From CAYYFV01 sp964451705 (lineage in GTDB: Bacteria > Patescibacteriota > Gracilibacteria > UBA1369 > GCA-2718715), in assembly GCA_964451705.1 (NCBI GenBank), contig CAYVIV010000026.1, forward strand, positions 1 to 13,212: DNA of 13,212 nucleotides, written 5' to 3'. The translations under genes and the position numbers were made by a program. Positions 12,878 to 13,212 of this stretch are shown piece by piece. The first letter of the stretch is position 1, and each line of letters begins with the position of its first letter. Under the pieces are notes generated by a model. That model saw only the letters and a program-made list of their open reading frames with translations, searched no databases and was not told where the DNA came from.

Positions 12878-13212
12878 ATGAAAGAAGTATTCAAAGGACA
12901 ATACTTTTACGCAACTGGTAAACGGAAAAGTGCCATTGCCAAAGTACGCCTATATAAAGGTGGAGACGGAGAAATAGTAGTTAACGAAAAACCAATTAAA
13001 GAATGGCAAGACTATGCTGAGCAATCACAAAAACTTATTGCTCCTCTCAAAGTCACAGGCATGGATGGAAAATTCAACATTTCTATTAAAGTAATTGGCG
13101 GAGGTCACAATGCTCAGGCAGAGGCAATCCGACTGGGAATTGCTAAAGCCCTTATAGTATTTGATCCTACTCTAAAAACCACACTCAAAAAACTTGGTTT
13201 AATATCTAGAGA
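12878..13212 (+). CDS. rpsI: 30S ribosomal protein S9 (N-terminal part, 3'-truncated by window edge)
   Basis: S9 is in the small-subunit head and reaches the P-site tRNA with its basic C-terminal tail. The window holds 111 complete codons plus two bases. Motifs seen are YFYATGKRKSAIAKVRLYKG, GEIVVNEKPIKEW, PLKVTGMDGKFNISIKVIGGG, HNAQAEAIRLGIAKALIVFD and LKKLGLISR, the family pattern in order. The tRNA-contacting C-terminal SKR-type end lies beyond the window. The ATG is 2 bases after the rplM stop, so coupling with L13 is likely. Confidence 0.97.
   Translation, partial: MKEVFKGQYFYATGKRKSAIAKVRLYKGGDGEIVVNEKPIKEWQDYAEQSQKLIAPLKVTGMDGKFNISIKVIGGGHNAQAEAIRLGIAKALIVFDPTLKTTLKKLGLISR

Noticed and set aside
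1..13212. UGA read as glycine, as in Absconditabacteria/Gracilibacteria
   Set aside because: All genes are complete under the standard code, conserved glycines are encoded by GGN, and no in-frame TGA is needed.
1..13212. Mobile elements, CRISPR arrays, tRNA or rRNA genes, or an inserted accessory system
   Set aside because: Gene order is the conserved S10-spc-alpha order throughout, no gap exceeds 90 bases, and the only direct repeat is the coding repeat in rpsE.

Overview
The window is one continuous, plus-strand, AT-rich block of translation genes. It is a fused S10 - spc - alpha ribosomal-protein supercluster that enters inside rplB and leaves inside rpsI. The organism is almost certainly a bacterium, since it carries bacterial-type L14, L17, S14-Z, IF-1, SecY and RpoA with a C-terminal domain. 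It is probably a member of the Candidate Phyla Radiation (Patescibacteria). The reasons are the missing L30 gene between rpsE and rplO, low-complexity Lys/Ala/Thr tails on otherwise lean ribosomal proteins, an absence of obvious Shine-Dalgarno sequences, and a divergent adenylate kinase and methionine aminopeptidase. I cannot place it in a phylum from sequence alone. The standard genetic code fits: every gene reads through with TGA unused, 26 of the 27 visible stop codons are TAA, and one is TAG.

Layout. Positions 1-1602 hold the end of the S10 operon: rplB (partial), rpsS, rplV, rpsC. A 66-base gap (1603-1668) contains a good sigma-70-type promoter, followed by rplP, rpmC and rpsQ joined by TAATG overlaps. 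Positions 2542-7842 are the spc operon: rplN, rplX, rplE, rpsN (zinc type), rpsH, rplF, rplR, rpsE, rplO, secY, without rpmD. adk and map follow secY almost without spacing (7844-9166). A 90-base gap, the longest in the window, contains a second promoter candidate. After it come infA, rpmJ, rpsM, rpsK, rpsD, rpoA and rplQ (the alpha operon), and then rplM and the start of rpsI directly, with no truA or ABC-transporter genes in between.

How the genes work together. Twenty-three of the 28 genes encode ribosomal proteins. The rest serve adjoining steps: IF-1 in initiation, methionine aminopeptidase in N-terminal processing of nascent chains, SecY in their export, adenylate kinase in adenine-nucleotide balance, and RpoA in assembly of RNA polymerase. 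No gene-free stretch exceeds 90 bases. I see no RNA gene, mobile element, CRISPR array or accessory insertion.

This is a conserved housekeeping region and I did not find a new biological system. The points worth a second look are local: a 12-bp tandem repeat inside rpsE, a His-to-Trp change in the methionine aminopeptidase active site, a non-canonical AMP-side motif in adenylate kinase, the internal promoters, and the uniform lack of Shine-Dalgarno sequences.
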